From Thermodesulfobacteriota bacterium (GTDB lineage: Bacteria; Thermosulfidibacterota; Thermosulfidibacteria; Thermosulfidibacterales; B14-G1), in contig JAJSAC010000062.1 of assembly GCA_024274915.1 (NCBI GenBank), forward strand, positions 1-40,199: a stretch of 40,199 bases of DNA. Direction: 5' to 3'. Position 1 is the stretch's first letter; the number at the start of each line of letters is the position of its first letter. Of the stretch, positions 25,320 through 34,092 are shown one piece after another. The position numbers and the translations under genes were made by a program. Below the pieces are notes generated by a model. The model was not told where the DNA came from and did no database searches. It saw nothing but the letters and a program-made list of their open reading frames with translations.

Positions 25320-26990
25320 ATGGAAAGGCTTATAGAAGAACATCACTTACCCCCTAAGGAGTTGTGGCCTCAATTTGTCTTTCCCGAGGAGATGATTTTC
25401 CCCTCCAACGCCAACCTGGCTTATTCCCTACTGGATCGTCATGTCATGGGTGGCATGGGGGACCAAATAGCAGCTTACTTCTTTGATAAGAAAGTGACCT
25501 ACAGAGAGTTGTACGATGGCTCTTTGAGAATAGCCAATGCCCTAGCGGAGCTTGGGATCAGAAAGGGGAGCCGGGTTGCCTTTATGCTTCTCAACTCCCC
25601 AGAGGCCTTAATGGTGAACTCGGCTATCTTGAGGATGGGGGCTATTCCTGTGCCCGCTTCGCCCTTTTGGTCTCCAGATAATATGGTTTTCATTCTCAAT
25701 AACGTGGAGGCCTGTTGCCTGGTAGTGAGCTACTCTTTTTATGGGAACGTGCGCAGGGTCAGAAACGGGTTGCACATGCTGGAACACCTCATATTGGTGA
25801 GGGCTCCTTCTCATGTGGTTAAGGAGGAGAGATGTTTCTCCTTGGAAGAGATCCTGGCCCAGGGGAGCGACGAATATTTCCTGGAGAATGTGGAGCTGGA
25901 CGACGTGGGCGTCATCCTTCACACCTCGGGAACCACAGGACGGCCTAAGGGTTGTGTCCACTTTGTTAAGAACATCCTCACCGAATGCTACCTGGTTAAT
26001 AAATACGTGTGGCGCCTCACCATTGGCGATGTAATAGGAGGCTCGGCTCCCGTCACTTTTGCTGCGGGATATGGAACCTTTTGCCTTATTCCGTTGTGGG
26101 CCGGAGCCTCCGTCTCCCTGGTTCCCAGATTTGTGCCCGAGGAGGTCTTGGACGCCATAGCTCGTCACCGGGTCACAGTACTTACAGGTCTCACCAACAC
26201 CTATCAGAAGCTTATGGAGTCTCCCGAGTTTGATGGCTACGACCTTTCTAGCCTAAGGCTTTGCACTACTGGGGGTAGCTCCTTGGAAGTGAGGGTCTAC
26301 CAGGAGTGGCTGAACAGGACGGGGCACTCCCTGATGGAAGGGTTGGGGGCTACGGAGTTGCTTCATCTGGTCACTTCCAACGCCGTGGGTATGAGGGTGA
26401 AACCGGGTTCCGTAGGCGTTCCCATACCTGGCTTTGAAATCAGGGTGGTGAATGAAGAGGGAAAAGATTGCAGGCCCGGGGAGATGGGTAGGATGCTGGT
26501 AAGAGGTCCTACGGGTGCTCTCTACTGGAAGCCTCATGCGGCTGATGGGCGCCTTCTTAGGGCTCAGAAACGAACGGTGATAGACGGCTACACCTTTCTG
26601 GGAGATATAGTTATCAGGAACAAGAACGGTTACTTCTACTATATCTCTCGGGAGGAAGATCTTCTCTTTAAAGAAGGCCACAAGATAGGTCCCATGGAGA
26701 TTGAAGAGGTTTTGAAGGATCATCCTTTGGTGGAGGATGCTGGGGTTGTGGAAACAGAAGGAGATGGGAGGGAGAAGATTTTGGCTTTCGTCTCCCTCCC
26801 TCCCCACATCGCGCCTTCTGAGGATTTGAAGGGGTTTCTGATGGACTTCTGCCGTAAGAAGTTGGTCTCCTACCAAGTCCCCGACGAGATCCACTTTGTG
26901 GATTTTATTCCCAGGACCCCTGCGGGGAAGCCTCTGCGGTGGATGCTGAGAAAGTGGGAGTTGAAAGAGCAGAAAGGGAAGAAGGCCTAA
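25320..26990 (+). CDS. Aryl-CoA ligase paralogue (benzoate/2-aminobenzoate-CoA ligase-like)
   Basis: 556 residues, clearly a paralogue of the ligase at 11036 over its entire length. The P-loop HTSGTTGRPKGC is near residue 201, followed by GLGATEL and the C-terminal lysine in TPAGKPLRW. The A8 hinge reads EEDLLFKEGHKIGP instead of the usual DMIKSSGYRIGP, losing the standard Lys and changing the loop, so kinetics or substrate may differ. It activates an aromatic or related acid with ATP and CoA. It is 74 bp after apgM with a GAGGAG ribosome site, probably co-transcribed with it, and its stop overlaps the convergent hemC stop by 4 bp. Confidence 0.87.
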   Translation: MERLIEEHHLPPKELWPQFVFPEEMIFPSNANLAYSLLDRHVMGGMGDQIAAYFFDKKVTYRELYDGSLRIANALAELGIRKGSRVAFMLLNSPEALMVNSAILRMGAIPVPASPFWSPDNMVFILNNVEACCLVVSYSFYGNVRRVRNGLHMLEHLILVRAPSHVVKEERCFSLEEILAQGSDEYFLENVELDDVGVILHTSGTTGRPKGCVHFVKNILTECYLVNKYVWRLTIGDVIGGSAPVTFAAGYGTFCLIPLWAGASVSLVPRFVPEEVLDAIARHRVTVLTGLTNTYQKLMESPEFDGYDLSSLRLCTTGGSSLEVRVYQEWLNRTGHSLMEGLGATELLHLVTSNAVGMRVKPGSVGVPIPGFEIRVVNEEGKDCRPGEMGRMLVRGPTGALYWKPHAADGRLLRAQKRTVIDGYTFLGDIVIRNKNGYFYYISREEDLLFKEGHKIGPMEIEEVLKDHPLVEDAGVVETEGDGREKILAFVSLPPHIAPSEDLKGFLMDFCRKKLVSYQVPDEIHFVDFIPRTPAGKPLRWMLRKWELKEQKGKKA

Positions 26991-27901
26991 CCCCCCAGAA
27001 TGGCCTCAATGATGCCTCTTCCCCCCTGATCCAGGAGGGTTTGGGCCAGTTCTGAGCCTATTATATGGGCTTGGGAAAGGGGGCCTTTCTGTTCACCCCT
27101 GTAAACCTTTTTCCCATCTGGAGAGGCGATAAGTCCTCGGAGAGTGAGTTCTTCCCCCTCTACCCCTCCTAGGGCAGCTACTGGAATTTGGCAAGACCCT
27201 CCGATGTGGGCCAGGAAGGCCCTTTCTGCCTTTATGGAGGCCTCGGTTTCGGGGTGGTGGAGGGTCTTCAGTATGTCCATCATTTCACCTTGCCTGACCT
27301 CCAAAGCCAGGGCACCTTGGCCAATGGCAGGTAGGCATTCTTGGGGTGATAGTACCTTCATGGGGAGAGAGTTTATGCCCAGTCGTTTCACCCCAGCCAG
27401 GGCTACCACTATGGCGTCCAGATCTGTCTCTCTCAACTTCCGGAAGCGGGTATCCAAGTTGCCCCTCAGGGGTTTGATATTCAGATCTGGTCTCCTGGCC
27501 AGGAGCTGGGCCTGACGCCGAAGGCTAGAGGTTCCTACTTTTGCTCCGCGGGGCAGGGAATCCAGGGAAGCCTCTTCCTTTGCCACTAGCAGATCCCAGG
27601 GCTCCTCTCTGGGAGGAATGGCGCCTATCACCAGACCGGGTGGCAGTTCGGTGGGCACGTCCTTCATGGAGTGGACGGCCATGTCCACCCTTTCTTCCAG
27701 AAGGGCTTCTTCGATTTCTTTGACGAAGAGTCCTTTCCCCCCGATCTTGGCCAGAGGGGCGTCAAGGATCTTGTCTCCTTTGGTCTTTATCACCACCAAC
27801 TCCACCTGAAGTCCAGGAGAAAGGGCTTCTATCATCTCCCTCACGTGGTTGGCTTGCCACAGGGCTAGTTTACTGCCTCTGGTCCCTATCTTTATGTTCA
27901 T
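26987..27901 (-). CDS. hemC: Hydroxymethylbilane synthase (porphobilinogen deaminase)
   Basis: 304 residues from ATG 27901 (MNIKIGTRGSKLALWQA), which has GGAGGAGG upstream; a longer open frame adds eight residues within hemA. Motifs: VVIKTKGDKILD, AVHSMKDVPTELP, GTSSLRRQAQLL, LRGNLDTRFRKL (catalytic Asp region) and the dipyrromethane cofactor Cys in AHIGGSCQIPVAA. It polymerises four porphobilinogens. It overlaps the end of hemA by 32 bp. Confidence 0.95.
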   Translation of the reverse strand: MNIKIGTRGSKLALWQANHVREMIEALSPGLQVELVVIKTKGDKILDAPLAKIGGKGLFVKEIEEALLEERVDMAVHSMKDVPTELPPGLVIGAIPPREEPWDLLVAKEEASLDSLPRGAKVGTSSLRRQAQLLARRPDLNIKPLRGNLDTRFRKLRETDLDAIVVALAGVKRLGINSLPMKVLSPQECLPAIGQGALALEVRQGEMMDILKTLHHPETEASIKAERAFLAHIGGSCQIPVAALGGVEGEELTLRGLIASPDGKKVYRGEQKGPLSQAHIIGSELAQTLLDQGGRGIIEAILGG

Positions 27902-29165
27902 CTTCCTTTTCCTCCTCCAGAGCAAAGAGTTCTTTCACCAGTTTAGCCACCTTCTCCCCTTCTCCTTTGGAAGCAGCTTCCTTCATATATGAAAGGGGAG
28001 GGTGGAGGATTTTGTTCACAATGGCCGATGTGAGGGCCTCTAGGGCCTTGGCCTCTTTGCCGTTGAGCCTCATGCGGTGGAGGGCCTTTTCCAGTTCCTT
28101 TTTACGAATATCATCGCACCAGTTCCGAAGGGAGACGATAACTGGCACCACCTCTTGGCTCCTGAGCCAGTGCAAAAAGTGTTCCACCTCTTCTTCCACG
28201 ATCTTTTCGGCTTTGACGGCCTCCTTTTCCCGCCTTTTTCGGTTTTCTTCCACCACTTGTTCCAGATCGTCTATGTCGTAGGCGTAAACGTTTTCTACCC
28301 GCTCCACTTGAGGGTCTACGTTTCTGGGAACGGCTATATCTATGAAGAACATGGATCTCATCTTCCTTTCCTTCATCACCTTCTGAACCATATCCTTGGT
28401 GATTAGATACTCCTGGGCCCCCGTAGAGGTAATGACGATGTCCGTGTCCACCAACTCCAGGGTTAGGTTTTCCATGGGAACTGCTTCTCCGTGGAGTTTT
28501 TCTGCCAGCTCCTGTGCCCTGGAGAAGGTGCGGTTCACCACCGTAAGTCGGGCTACCCCTTGATTCACGAGATGCTGGGCTGCTAGCTTTCCCATCTCTC
28601 CTGCACCCACCAGCATCGCCTTTTTCTTTTCCAGTTCTCCGAATATCTTCTTGGCCAACTCCACAGCGGCGTAACTTACAGATACGGCACTTTCACCCAC
28701 GCCAGTCTCTGCCCGTATCCTTTTGGAGACTGAGAGGGCCTTTTTCATGAGCTGGTTGAGGATGATCCCTGTGGCCTCGGAGGCCATGGCTTGTTCAAAG
28801 GCATCCTTCACTTGCCCCACGATTTGGGGCTCACCCAGAACCATGGAGTCGAGGCTGGAGGTCACCCGGAAGATATGCTTGATGGCTTCCCTGCCATGGT
28901 AAATGTAGGTGACGGGAAGGAGTTCTTCCTGGCTAACCCCTTTCAGTTCCTGGAGGGTGGACAGGATGTGTTTCTCTCCACCCTTGTAGGCCCAGGAGTA
29001 GACTTCTACCCGATTGCAGGTGGATAGGATCATCACTTCCCTGACCAACCTGTAGTCCAGGAACCTCTCGTAGGCATGGTAGGTTTCTGTCTGAGAGAAC
29101 GCCAACTTTTCCCTCAGTTCCACGGGACTTGTCCGATGGTTGAGGCCCACTACGAGGATGTCCAT
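27870..29165 (-). CDS. hemA: Glutamyl-tRNA reductase
   Basis: 431 residues. The catalytic cysteine is in MILSTCNRVEVYS (about residue 50). GEPQIVGQVKDAF and RIRAETGVGESAVSVSYAAVELA are family signatures, the NADPH-binding loop is LVGAGEMGKLAA, and a C-terminal helical dimerisation domain ends in a highly charged tail. It makes glutamate-1-semialdehyde from Glu-tRNA, the first committed step of C5-route heme synthesis. It lies 7 bp after the cytochrome assembly gene. Confidence 0.96.
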   Translation of the reverse strand: MDILVVGLNHRTSPVELREKLAFSQTETYHAYERFLDYRLVREVMILSTCNRVEVYSWAYKGGEKHILSTLQELKGVSQEELLPVTYIYHGREAIKHIFRVTSSLDSMVLGEPQIVGQVKDAFEQAMASEATGIILNQLMKKALSVSKRIRAETGVGESAVSVSYAAVELAKKIFGELEKKKAMLVGAGEMGKLAAQHLVNQGVARLTVVNRTFSRAQELAEKLHGEAVPMENLTLELVDTDIVITSTGAQEYLITKDMVQKVMKERKMRSMFFIDIAVPRNVDPQVERVENVYAYDIDDLEQVVEENRKRREKEAVKAEKIVEEEVEHFLHWLRSQEVVPVIVSLRNWCDDIRKKELEKALHRMRLNGKEAKALEALTSAIVNKILHPPLSYMKEAASKGEGEKVAKLVKELFALEEEKEDEHKDRDQRQ

Positions 29166-29172
29166 TTTCCCC

Positions 29173-29994
29173 TCACATGGAAGAGTAGCTGTGAAGTCCT
29201 GGTAGCAATAGATTTACCCCCAAGAAGGTGAATAGAACTGCCCCGAAGCCCACAACCGAAAGGATGGCTGCTCTCCTGCCTCTCCAGCCCACAGTCATCC
29301 GGCCGTGGAGGATGGCGGCATAAATAAACCAGGTGATGAGGGACCAAGTCTCTTTGGGATCCCAGCTCCAGTAGGCCCCCCAGGCGTACTGGGCCCAAAT
29401 AGCTCCCGTGACGATGCCCAGGGTGAGAAAGGGAAATCCCCAGGTGAGAAGCCTGTAGTTCAGCTCGTCCAGCTTGCCTAAGGAGGGGAGTTTTTGGAAA
29501 AGCCCTCCCAGTTTCTTCCTCCTGATGTGACGTTCTTGTATGAGGTAAACGGTGCTCACCACAAATGCCAAAGCGAAGGCCACCTCTCCTACGAAAGAAG
29601 TGGTTGCGTGGATGTAAAGCCATACGCTTTTGAGGGCAGGGGGAAGGGGGCGGACGGCCTGGGGGGTTAAAGCGGCTACCAGAACCCCTAGGAAGTTTAA
29701 CGGGGCCACGAAAGACCCCAAAATGGGCATCTTGTATCTCCATTCCAGAAGGAGATAGCCTCCCGCCACCATCCATGAGAAGAGGGATAAGGACTCGAAT
29801 AAGTTGGTGGCAGGCAGATGGCGGGCTACAAATGCCCGGGATACTAAAGCCACCGTGTGAATTACGAAGGCCACCATGAGCAGGATGTAGGCCTTTTGGG
29901 ATATGCCCTCCCTGGTGCGGTAGAGGTAGTAGACGTATAGCAGGGCCGAGGCTAGGTAAAAGAAAGCCGCTATTTTGAAAATCACGATGTCCAT
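29173..29994 (-). CDS. ccsA: CcsA/CcmC-family cytochrome c assembly membrane protein
   Basis: About 273 residues from ATG 29994; a TTG at 30015 would add seven. It has about eight hydrophobic membrane segments. The WWD heme-handling signature is clear: WGAYWSWDPKETWSLITW near residue 205, with conserved His in LYIHATTSFVGE and ILHGR. It belongs to the system II heme exporter/cytochrome c synthetase family or the closely related HemX group; linkage to hemA-hemC fits either. It is the first gene of the ccsA-hemA-hemC unit and is divergent from tRNA-Ser(TGA). Confidence 0.9.
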   Translation of the reverse strand: MDIVIFKIAAFFYLASALLYVYYLYRTREGISQKAYILLMVAFVIHTVALVSRAFVARHLPATNLFESLSLFSWMVAGGYLLLEWRYKMPILGSFVAPLNFLGVLVAALTPQAVRPLPPALKSVWLYIHATTSFVGEVAFALAFVVSTVYLIQERHIRRKKLGGLFQKLPSLGKLDELNYRLLTWGFPFLTLGIVTGAIWAQYAWGAYWSWDPKETWSLITWFIYAAILHGRMTVGWRGRRAAILSVVGFGAVLFTFLGVNLLLPGLHSYSSM

Positions 29995-30064
29995 CTGTTC
30001 AAGTTTGCCTCCCAAAGGTGCTTCGAGAGAATAACCCAGGCTATATCTTTATATCAAGTTTCCC

Positions 30065-30094
30065 TTGACTCTTCTACTGGCTAGGGGCCATTAT
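30065..30094 (+). promoter_or_regulatory. Candidate promoter of tRNA-Ser(TGA)
   Basis: TTGACT (30065-30070), 18-bp spacer, CATTAT (30089-30094), about 10 bp before the tRNA 5' end. Confidence 0.45.
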
Positions 30095-30103
30095 TTTCCC
30101 TGC

Positions 30104-30193
30104 GGAGGGGTGGCCGAGTGGACGAAGGCGGGTGACTTGAAATCACTTGTCCCTGCAAAGGGACCGGGGGTTCGAATCCCTCCCCCTCCGCCA
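30104..30193 (+). tRNA. tRNA-Ser (anticodon TGA)
   Basis: The acceptor stem GGAGGGG/CCCCTCC closes the molecule, with discriminator G and an encoded CCA. The anticodon arm GGTGA/TCACT has the loop CTTGAAA, giving TGA (30138-30140), which reads UCN serine codons. The long variable arm (TGTCCCTGCAAAGGGACC) is typical of class II serine tRNAs, and the T-loop is GTTCGAATC. Confidence 0.97.
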
Positions 30194-30214
30194 GTTTTTT
30201 GGGTTGAAGAGTTG

Positions 30215-30247
30215 AAAAACTGGAGATTTCCCCGGTTTTTTATTTCT
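30215..30247 (+). terminator. Intrinsic terminator after tRNA-Ser(TGA)
   Basis: Stem AAAAACTGG/CCGGTTTTT (9 bp, one G-U), loop AGATTTCC, then TATTT. It begins 22 bp after the tRNA. Between here and 30423 I see no gene; open frames crossing the tRNA are spurious. Confidence 0.65.
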
Positions 30248-30423
30248 GTTCCCCATCTCCATTTGCAGCCAACCAAGCCCCATTTGGGGAGAGACCTCGG
30301 GCTTTTCCCTTGGGCCGTTGAATGCCCGCTGTATAGCGGTTGCGGCATGAGTGCCACCAGGTGACCCACCCTTGTGGAAGAGAAGTCTGTCTTCCAGATT
30401 ATCTATAAAACACAAAAAGCCAT

Positions 30424-30452
30424 TTGAGAAAGCGGGCGAAATGGGCTAAAAA
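30424..30452 (+). promoter_or_regulatory. Candidate promoter of the sensor kinase gene
   Basis: TTGAGA (30424-30429), 17-bp spacer, TAAAAA (30447-30452), about 100 bp before the kinase ATG. A GGAGGTGAGG ribosome site precedes the ATG at 30550. Confidence 0.45.
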
Positions 30453-30549
30453 GGTCGTAATTGGGAATTTTAAGCGGCTCTTTTTAGGGTGTTGTGTGCC
30501 TTGGGATGGGTGATGGAAAGAAAACGGGGAGGGTGGAGGTGAGGTAAAG

Positions 30550-32013
30550 ATGCAGGGTGGATTCGAAGCTCAACACAGGTTGATAGTAAACAATGCAATA
30601 GTTGGAGTTTTTTTGTTCCAAGATGACAAGTTCTGGTACGTTAATCCTGCCTTGGCAAAAATCTTTGGATACCAACCAGAAGAGATCATGGAGAAGCTGG
30701 GTCCCCTGGATCTCACCCATCCCGACCATCGTAACCTGGTTACTAAACAGATTCAGCGACGACTTAGAGGTGAAGTGGAGCATGCGCGTTACACGTTTCG
30801 TGGATTGCGAAAAGACGGTTCTTCTGTATATTGCGAAGTCTTTGGTAGCCGCATCAACTATCGGGAAAGACCAGCTATTGTAGGTACTTTAGTTGACATT
30901 ACCAAACGCAGAAAGGCAGAAGAAGCTCTAAAAGAGTCGGAAGAGAGACACCGTTCATTGATGAATGATGTTATGGAAAGCTCCGATATGGGAATATTCA
31001 TTCTTGATGCTGATTTTAAGGTTGTATGGATAAACAAGGCCACGGAGCGCTTTTTTGGTCTCAGAAGAGAAGAGGTTATTGGCAAGGACAAAAGAGGGCT
31101 TGTCAAGGAAAGGATGAAGCACATCTTTGACAACCCTCGGCGGTTTGCAGACAAGGTTTTGGCCGCATATGAAGACAACACATACATCGAGAGCTTTGAG
31201 TGTCACGTGCTGCCAGGTCCCGGGAGGGAAGAGCGGTGGCTGGAGCACTGGAGCCAGCCTATTAGGACAGGTTTTTATGCCGGAGGACGCATTGAACATT
31301 ACTACGATGCCACCAACCGGAGGAAGGCTCAGGAAGCTTTGCAGGAAAGTGAGGAGCGGTACCACGACTTGGTGGAAAATATCGGGGATCTTATTCAGAG
31401 TGTTGCGCCGGATGGGCGTATTTTGTATGCGAACCGTGCTTGGAGAGAGACCCTTGGCTATGGAGAAGATGAGATTGGCACCCTTTCATTGTTTGACGTT
31501 ATTCACCCTGATAGCCAGGCCAATTGCGCAGAGGTGTTCCAGCGTGTGTTGTCTGGGGAGAGAGTTGATAGGATTGAAGCAGAGCTCATCACCAAGGATG
31601 GCAGGAAAGTTATTGTAGAGGGAAATGCAAGCTGCAAGTTTGTGGATGGGGAGCCTGTCCATACCCGTGCCATTTTCCGCGATGTCACCGAGCACAAGCG
31701 CTCAGAGAAGGCCTTGGAATCTTACGCGCATCATCAGCAAATATTGGCTGAACTGGGCCAAATGGCCCTCGCCGACATTGGTTTGGAGGCCCTTTTCGAT
31801 CTAACGGTCAACCTTGTGGCTCGAACCTTAAGGGTTGAATACTGCAAGATACTGGAACTCCTTCCTCAGGGGGATGCTATGCTATTGGTGGCTGGAGTGG
31901 GTTGGAAGAAGGGTCTAGTTGGTAAGGCCAAGGTGGGTTGTGGTAGGAATTCCCAGGCTGGCTATACCCTACTCTCCAGCGAACCTGTGATTGTGGATGA
32001 TCTGAGCACGTAG
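30550..32013 (+). CDS. N-terminal half of the split kinase: three PAS domains and half a GAF domain
   Basis: 487 residues if the TAG at 32011 terminates. It carries only sensory domains and no kinase core, so alone it would have no catalytic output. It retains the promoter and ribosome site of the original gene. Confidence 0.7.
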   Translation: MQGGFEAQHRLIVNNAIVGVFLFQDDKFWYVNPALAKIFGYQPEEIMEKLGPLDLTHPDHRNLVTKQIQRRLRGEVEHARYTFRGLRKDGSSVYCEVFGSRINYRERPAIVGTLVDITKRRKAEEALKESEERHRSLMNDVMESSDMGIFILDADFKVVWINKATERFFGLRREEVIGKDKRGLVKERMKHIFDNPRRFADKVLAAYEDNTYIESFECHVLPGPGREERWLEHWSQPIRTGFYAGGRIEHYYDATNRRKAQEALQESEERYHDLVENIGDLIQSVAPDGRILYANRAWRETLGYGEDEIGTLSLFDVIHPDSQANCAEVFQRVLSGERVDRIEAELITKDGRKVIVEGNASCKFVDGEPVHTRAIFRDVTEHKRSEKALESYAHHQQILAELGQMALADIGLEALFDLTVNLVARTLRVEYCKILELLPQGDAMLLVAGVGWKKGLVGKAKVGCGRNSQAGYTLLSSEPVIVDDLST

Positions 32014-32070
32014 AGGCGCTTTCGCGGTCCCTCACTGCTCTTTGATCATAAGGTTGCCAGCGGAATCAGC

Positions 32071-33744
32071 GTGATAGTTGGAAAACCGGAAAATCCCTTT
32101 GGTGTTTTGGGAGTGCACACCACTCTCCACAGGGAGTTTACACGGGGGGAGGTAAATTTCTTACAGTCTGTGGCCAATGTTCTGGCAGAGGCCATAGAAT
32201 TGAAGAAAGCAAAGGAAGCCCTGCAAGAATCGGAGGAAAAGTACAAAACCCTTACAGAAAGCTCCCTCACCGGTGTCTTTATCCAGCAGGATGGGAAGTA
32301 CGTTTTTGTTAATAAACAATTTGCCTACATGCACGGGTACGCACCTGAGGAGTTGATAGGGAAGGACTTCTTAGACCTAATCCACCCTGACGACAGAGAA
32401 GCTGCGAAGCAGCGGGCGCTAGAGAGGTTGAAGGGAGGGCCTGCTCCCCAACAGCATGAGATTCGGAGGATAACAAAGGATGGGAAAACCATCTGGTGTG
32501 AGATTATGGCTACCCGCATCGAATACGGAGGGAAGCCAGCCATCATGGGAAATGTGGTGGACATCACCGAGCGTAAGGACCTAGAGAGGCAGCTCATCCA
32601 GTCTCAGAAGATGGAGGCCATCGGAAGACTCACCGCGGGGATAGCCCATGATTTCAATAATCTAATTTCTACCGTTATGGGATTTGCTGAGTTGACGATG
32701 GCAAATTTGGACGAGGACGACTCGATCTATGCAAATCTGAAGCACATCTGGGACGCTTCAAACCGGGCTGCTGATCTGGTTCGTAAGCTCCTCCTTTTCA
32801 GCAGGAAGCAGCCTATGGAGATGTATCCCATTGATCTCAACACTCTTATTAAAGACCTCTGTAAGGTGATTCAGAGACTCATTGGGGAAGATATAGCTAT
32901 CAACTTGGAATTGAATTCTGCCCCCTGTGCCATCCGAGGTGATGCAGGAAGTGTGGAACAAGTGGTCATGAATCTGGTGGTCAACGCGAGGGACGCTATG
33001 CCTCAAGGGGGAGGGCTCACCATAAAAACGGAAAATGTCTTTGTAGATGAACGTTATAGTGAGGTTTATTCCTATGCTCGTCCCGGGGAGTTTGTCTGTT
33101 TGTCGGTTACGGATACAGGGATCGGTATGGACGAGGAGACCCTCCAGCGCGTATTTGACCCCTTCTTCACCACTAAAAAAGCCGAGGAGGGCTCTGGCCT
33201 TGGTTTGTCTGTTGTGTATGGTATTGTCAAGGAGCACGGGGGATGGATAAACGTTTACAGTGAGCCCGGTTTGGGTTCCACCTTCAGGGTTTACCTGCCA
33301 CTCTTATCTGCAGGAGGCACCGTTGAGATAAGGAAAGGGGTTTCCCTGCTGGATCTTGAAGGCGACGAATGGAGGATTTTATTGGTGGAAGACGATAAAT
33401 ACCTCCGGGAGTTTGCCAAAAGGGCCCTTGGTGAGAAAGGCTGTACAGTGTTTGAAGCTGCAAATGCCAGAGAAGCCGTGGATCTCTTCAACCGGGAGGG
33501 AGGAGATTTCCACCTGATATTCAGCGATGTGGTTTTGCCAGATAGAAGCGGTCTTCAGTTGGCTGAACATCTCCTTTCTCACAAACCAGGAATCCCAGTC
33601 CTTTTAAGTAGTGGCTACGTGGACCGGAAATCCCAGTGGCCTGCGATAGAGGAGAAAGGTTTCTTCTTTTTACAGAAGCCCTACACCATGGCGGGCCTCT
33701 TCGAAGCTGTTAGAGAAGCTGTCGAGTCGGGTGGTAAGGGATGA
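32071..33744 (+). CDS. C-terminal half of the split kinase: GAF end, PAS, HisKA, HATPase, receiver
   Basis: Up to 557 residues from a GTG at 32071, without a convincing ribosome site. It would keep the PAS domain, phosphoacceptor His (GIAHDFNN), ATPase motifs and receiver Asp (SDVVLPD), so if translated by reinitiation it could still be an active kinase lacking its upstream sensors. No partner response regulator is nearby. Confidence 0.7.
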   Translation: MIVGKPENPFGVLGVHTTLHREFTRGEVNFLQSVANVLAEAIELKKAKEALQESEEKYKTLTESSLTGVFIQQDGKYVFVNKQFAYMHGYAPEELIGKDFLDLIHPDDREAAKQRALERLKGGPAPQQHEIRRITKDGKTIWCEIMATRIEYGGKPAIMGNVVDITERKDLERQLIQSQKMEAIGRLTAGIAHDFNNLISTVMGFAELTMANLDEDDSIYANLKHIWDASNRAADLVRKLLLFSRKQPMEMYPIDLNTLIKDLCKVIQRLIGEDIAINLELNSAPCAIRGDAGSVEQVVMNLVVNARDAMPQGGGLTIKTENVFVDERYSEVYSYARPGEFVCLSVTDTGIGMDEETLQRVFDPFFTTKKAEEGSGLGLSVVYGIVKEHGGWINVYSEPGLGSTFRVYLPLLSAGGTVEIRKGVSLLDLEGDEWRILLVEDDKYLREFAKRALGEKGCTVFEAANAREAVDLFNREGGDFHLIFSDVVLPDRSGLQLAEHLLSHKPGIPVLLSSGYVDRKSQWPAIEEKGFFFLQKPYTMAGLFEAVREAVESGGKG

Positions 33745-33758
33745 CACCCGTCCTTTTT
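33728..33758 (+). terminator. Possible terminator at the end of the kinase gene
   Basis: CGGGTG (33728-33733) and CACCCG (33745-33750) form a 6-bp stem around an 11-nt loop spanning the stop codon, followed by TCCTTTTTATT. Confidence 0.5.
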
Positions 33759-33797
33759 ATTGGCGAATGGGGCAATGTCGGAAAACAACGGATTTTT

Positions 33798-34041
33798 CAG
33801 GACTTCCCCCAAAATTCCCTTCTTGGTGAAGATATAGCTTTCAGAATCCTAGACTTTACCTTTCAGACAAGTGAAAGGGCGAGGCATCCCTCCCTTGCCC
33901 ATGGCTGATAGCTGATGGCTCATGGCTGATAGCAACTATGAGCTATGAACCATGAACTACGAGTTATGAACTATGAGCTATCATCTCTGCGCTCGGAACG
34001 CCCCGCCCTTATCCCTAAGGGTAAAACTGTGGGAAGTCCTG
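33798..34041 (+). repeat. Inverted-repeat element, copy C
   Basis: Complete copy of 244 bp in the same orientation as copy A. Outer arms CAGGACTTCCCCC (33798-33810) and GGGAAGTCCTG (to 34041); inner arms GGGCGAGGC (33877-33885, one mismatch) and GCCCCGCCC (34000-34008). The heptad core is at 33900-33984 with five left units and six right units. Left flank (CAAAATTCCCTTC, TCAGAATCCT) and core match the reverse complement of copy B. Confidence 0.88.
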
Positions 34042-34092
34042 CTGACCCTAAACCGGTTGCCAATCCCCTCCGGGCTGTGAGAAATTAAGAAT

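Larger units (their letters stand above)
30550..33744 (+). pseudogene. PAS/GAF hybrid sensor histidine kinase interrupted by one in-frame TAG
   Basis: One 1065-codon frame from 30550 to 33744 with a single stop (TAG, 32011-32013, codon 488) inside a GAF domain. Both sides are in the same frame, and the 19 codons after the stop (RRFRGPSLLFDHKV...) read as a continuous GAF sequence; relatives usually have Glu at the stop position. Domain order: PAS (8-120), PAS (130-260), PAS (265-385), GAF (405-540), PAS (555-680), HisKA with GIAHDFNN (His700), HATPase (NARDAMP, GIGM, FTTKKAEEGSGLGL) and a receiver domain (SDVVLPDRSG, LQKPY). It lacks membrane segments, so it is cytoplasmic. It is a recent pseudogene, a sequencing error, or a readthrough gene. 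Confidence 0.82.

Noticed and set aside
30091-30415. Minus-strand open frames across tRNA-Ser(TGA) that contain RTPGPFAGTSDFKSP-like sequence
   Set aside because: They are translations of the antisense of a tRNA gene, a well-known source of false proteins.
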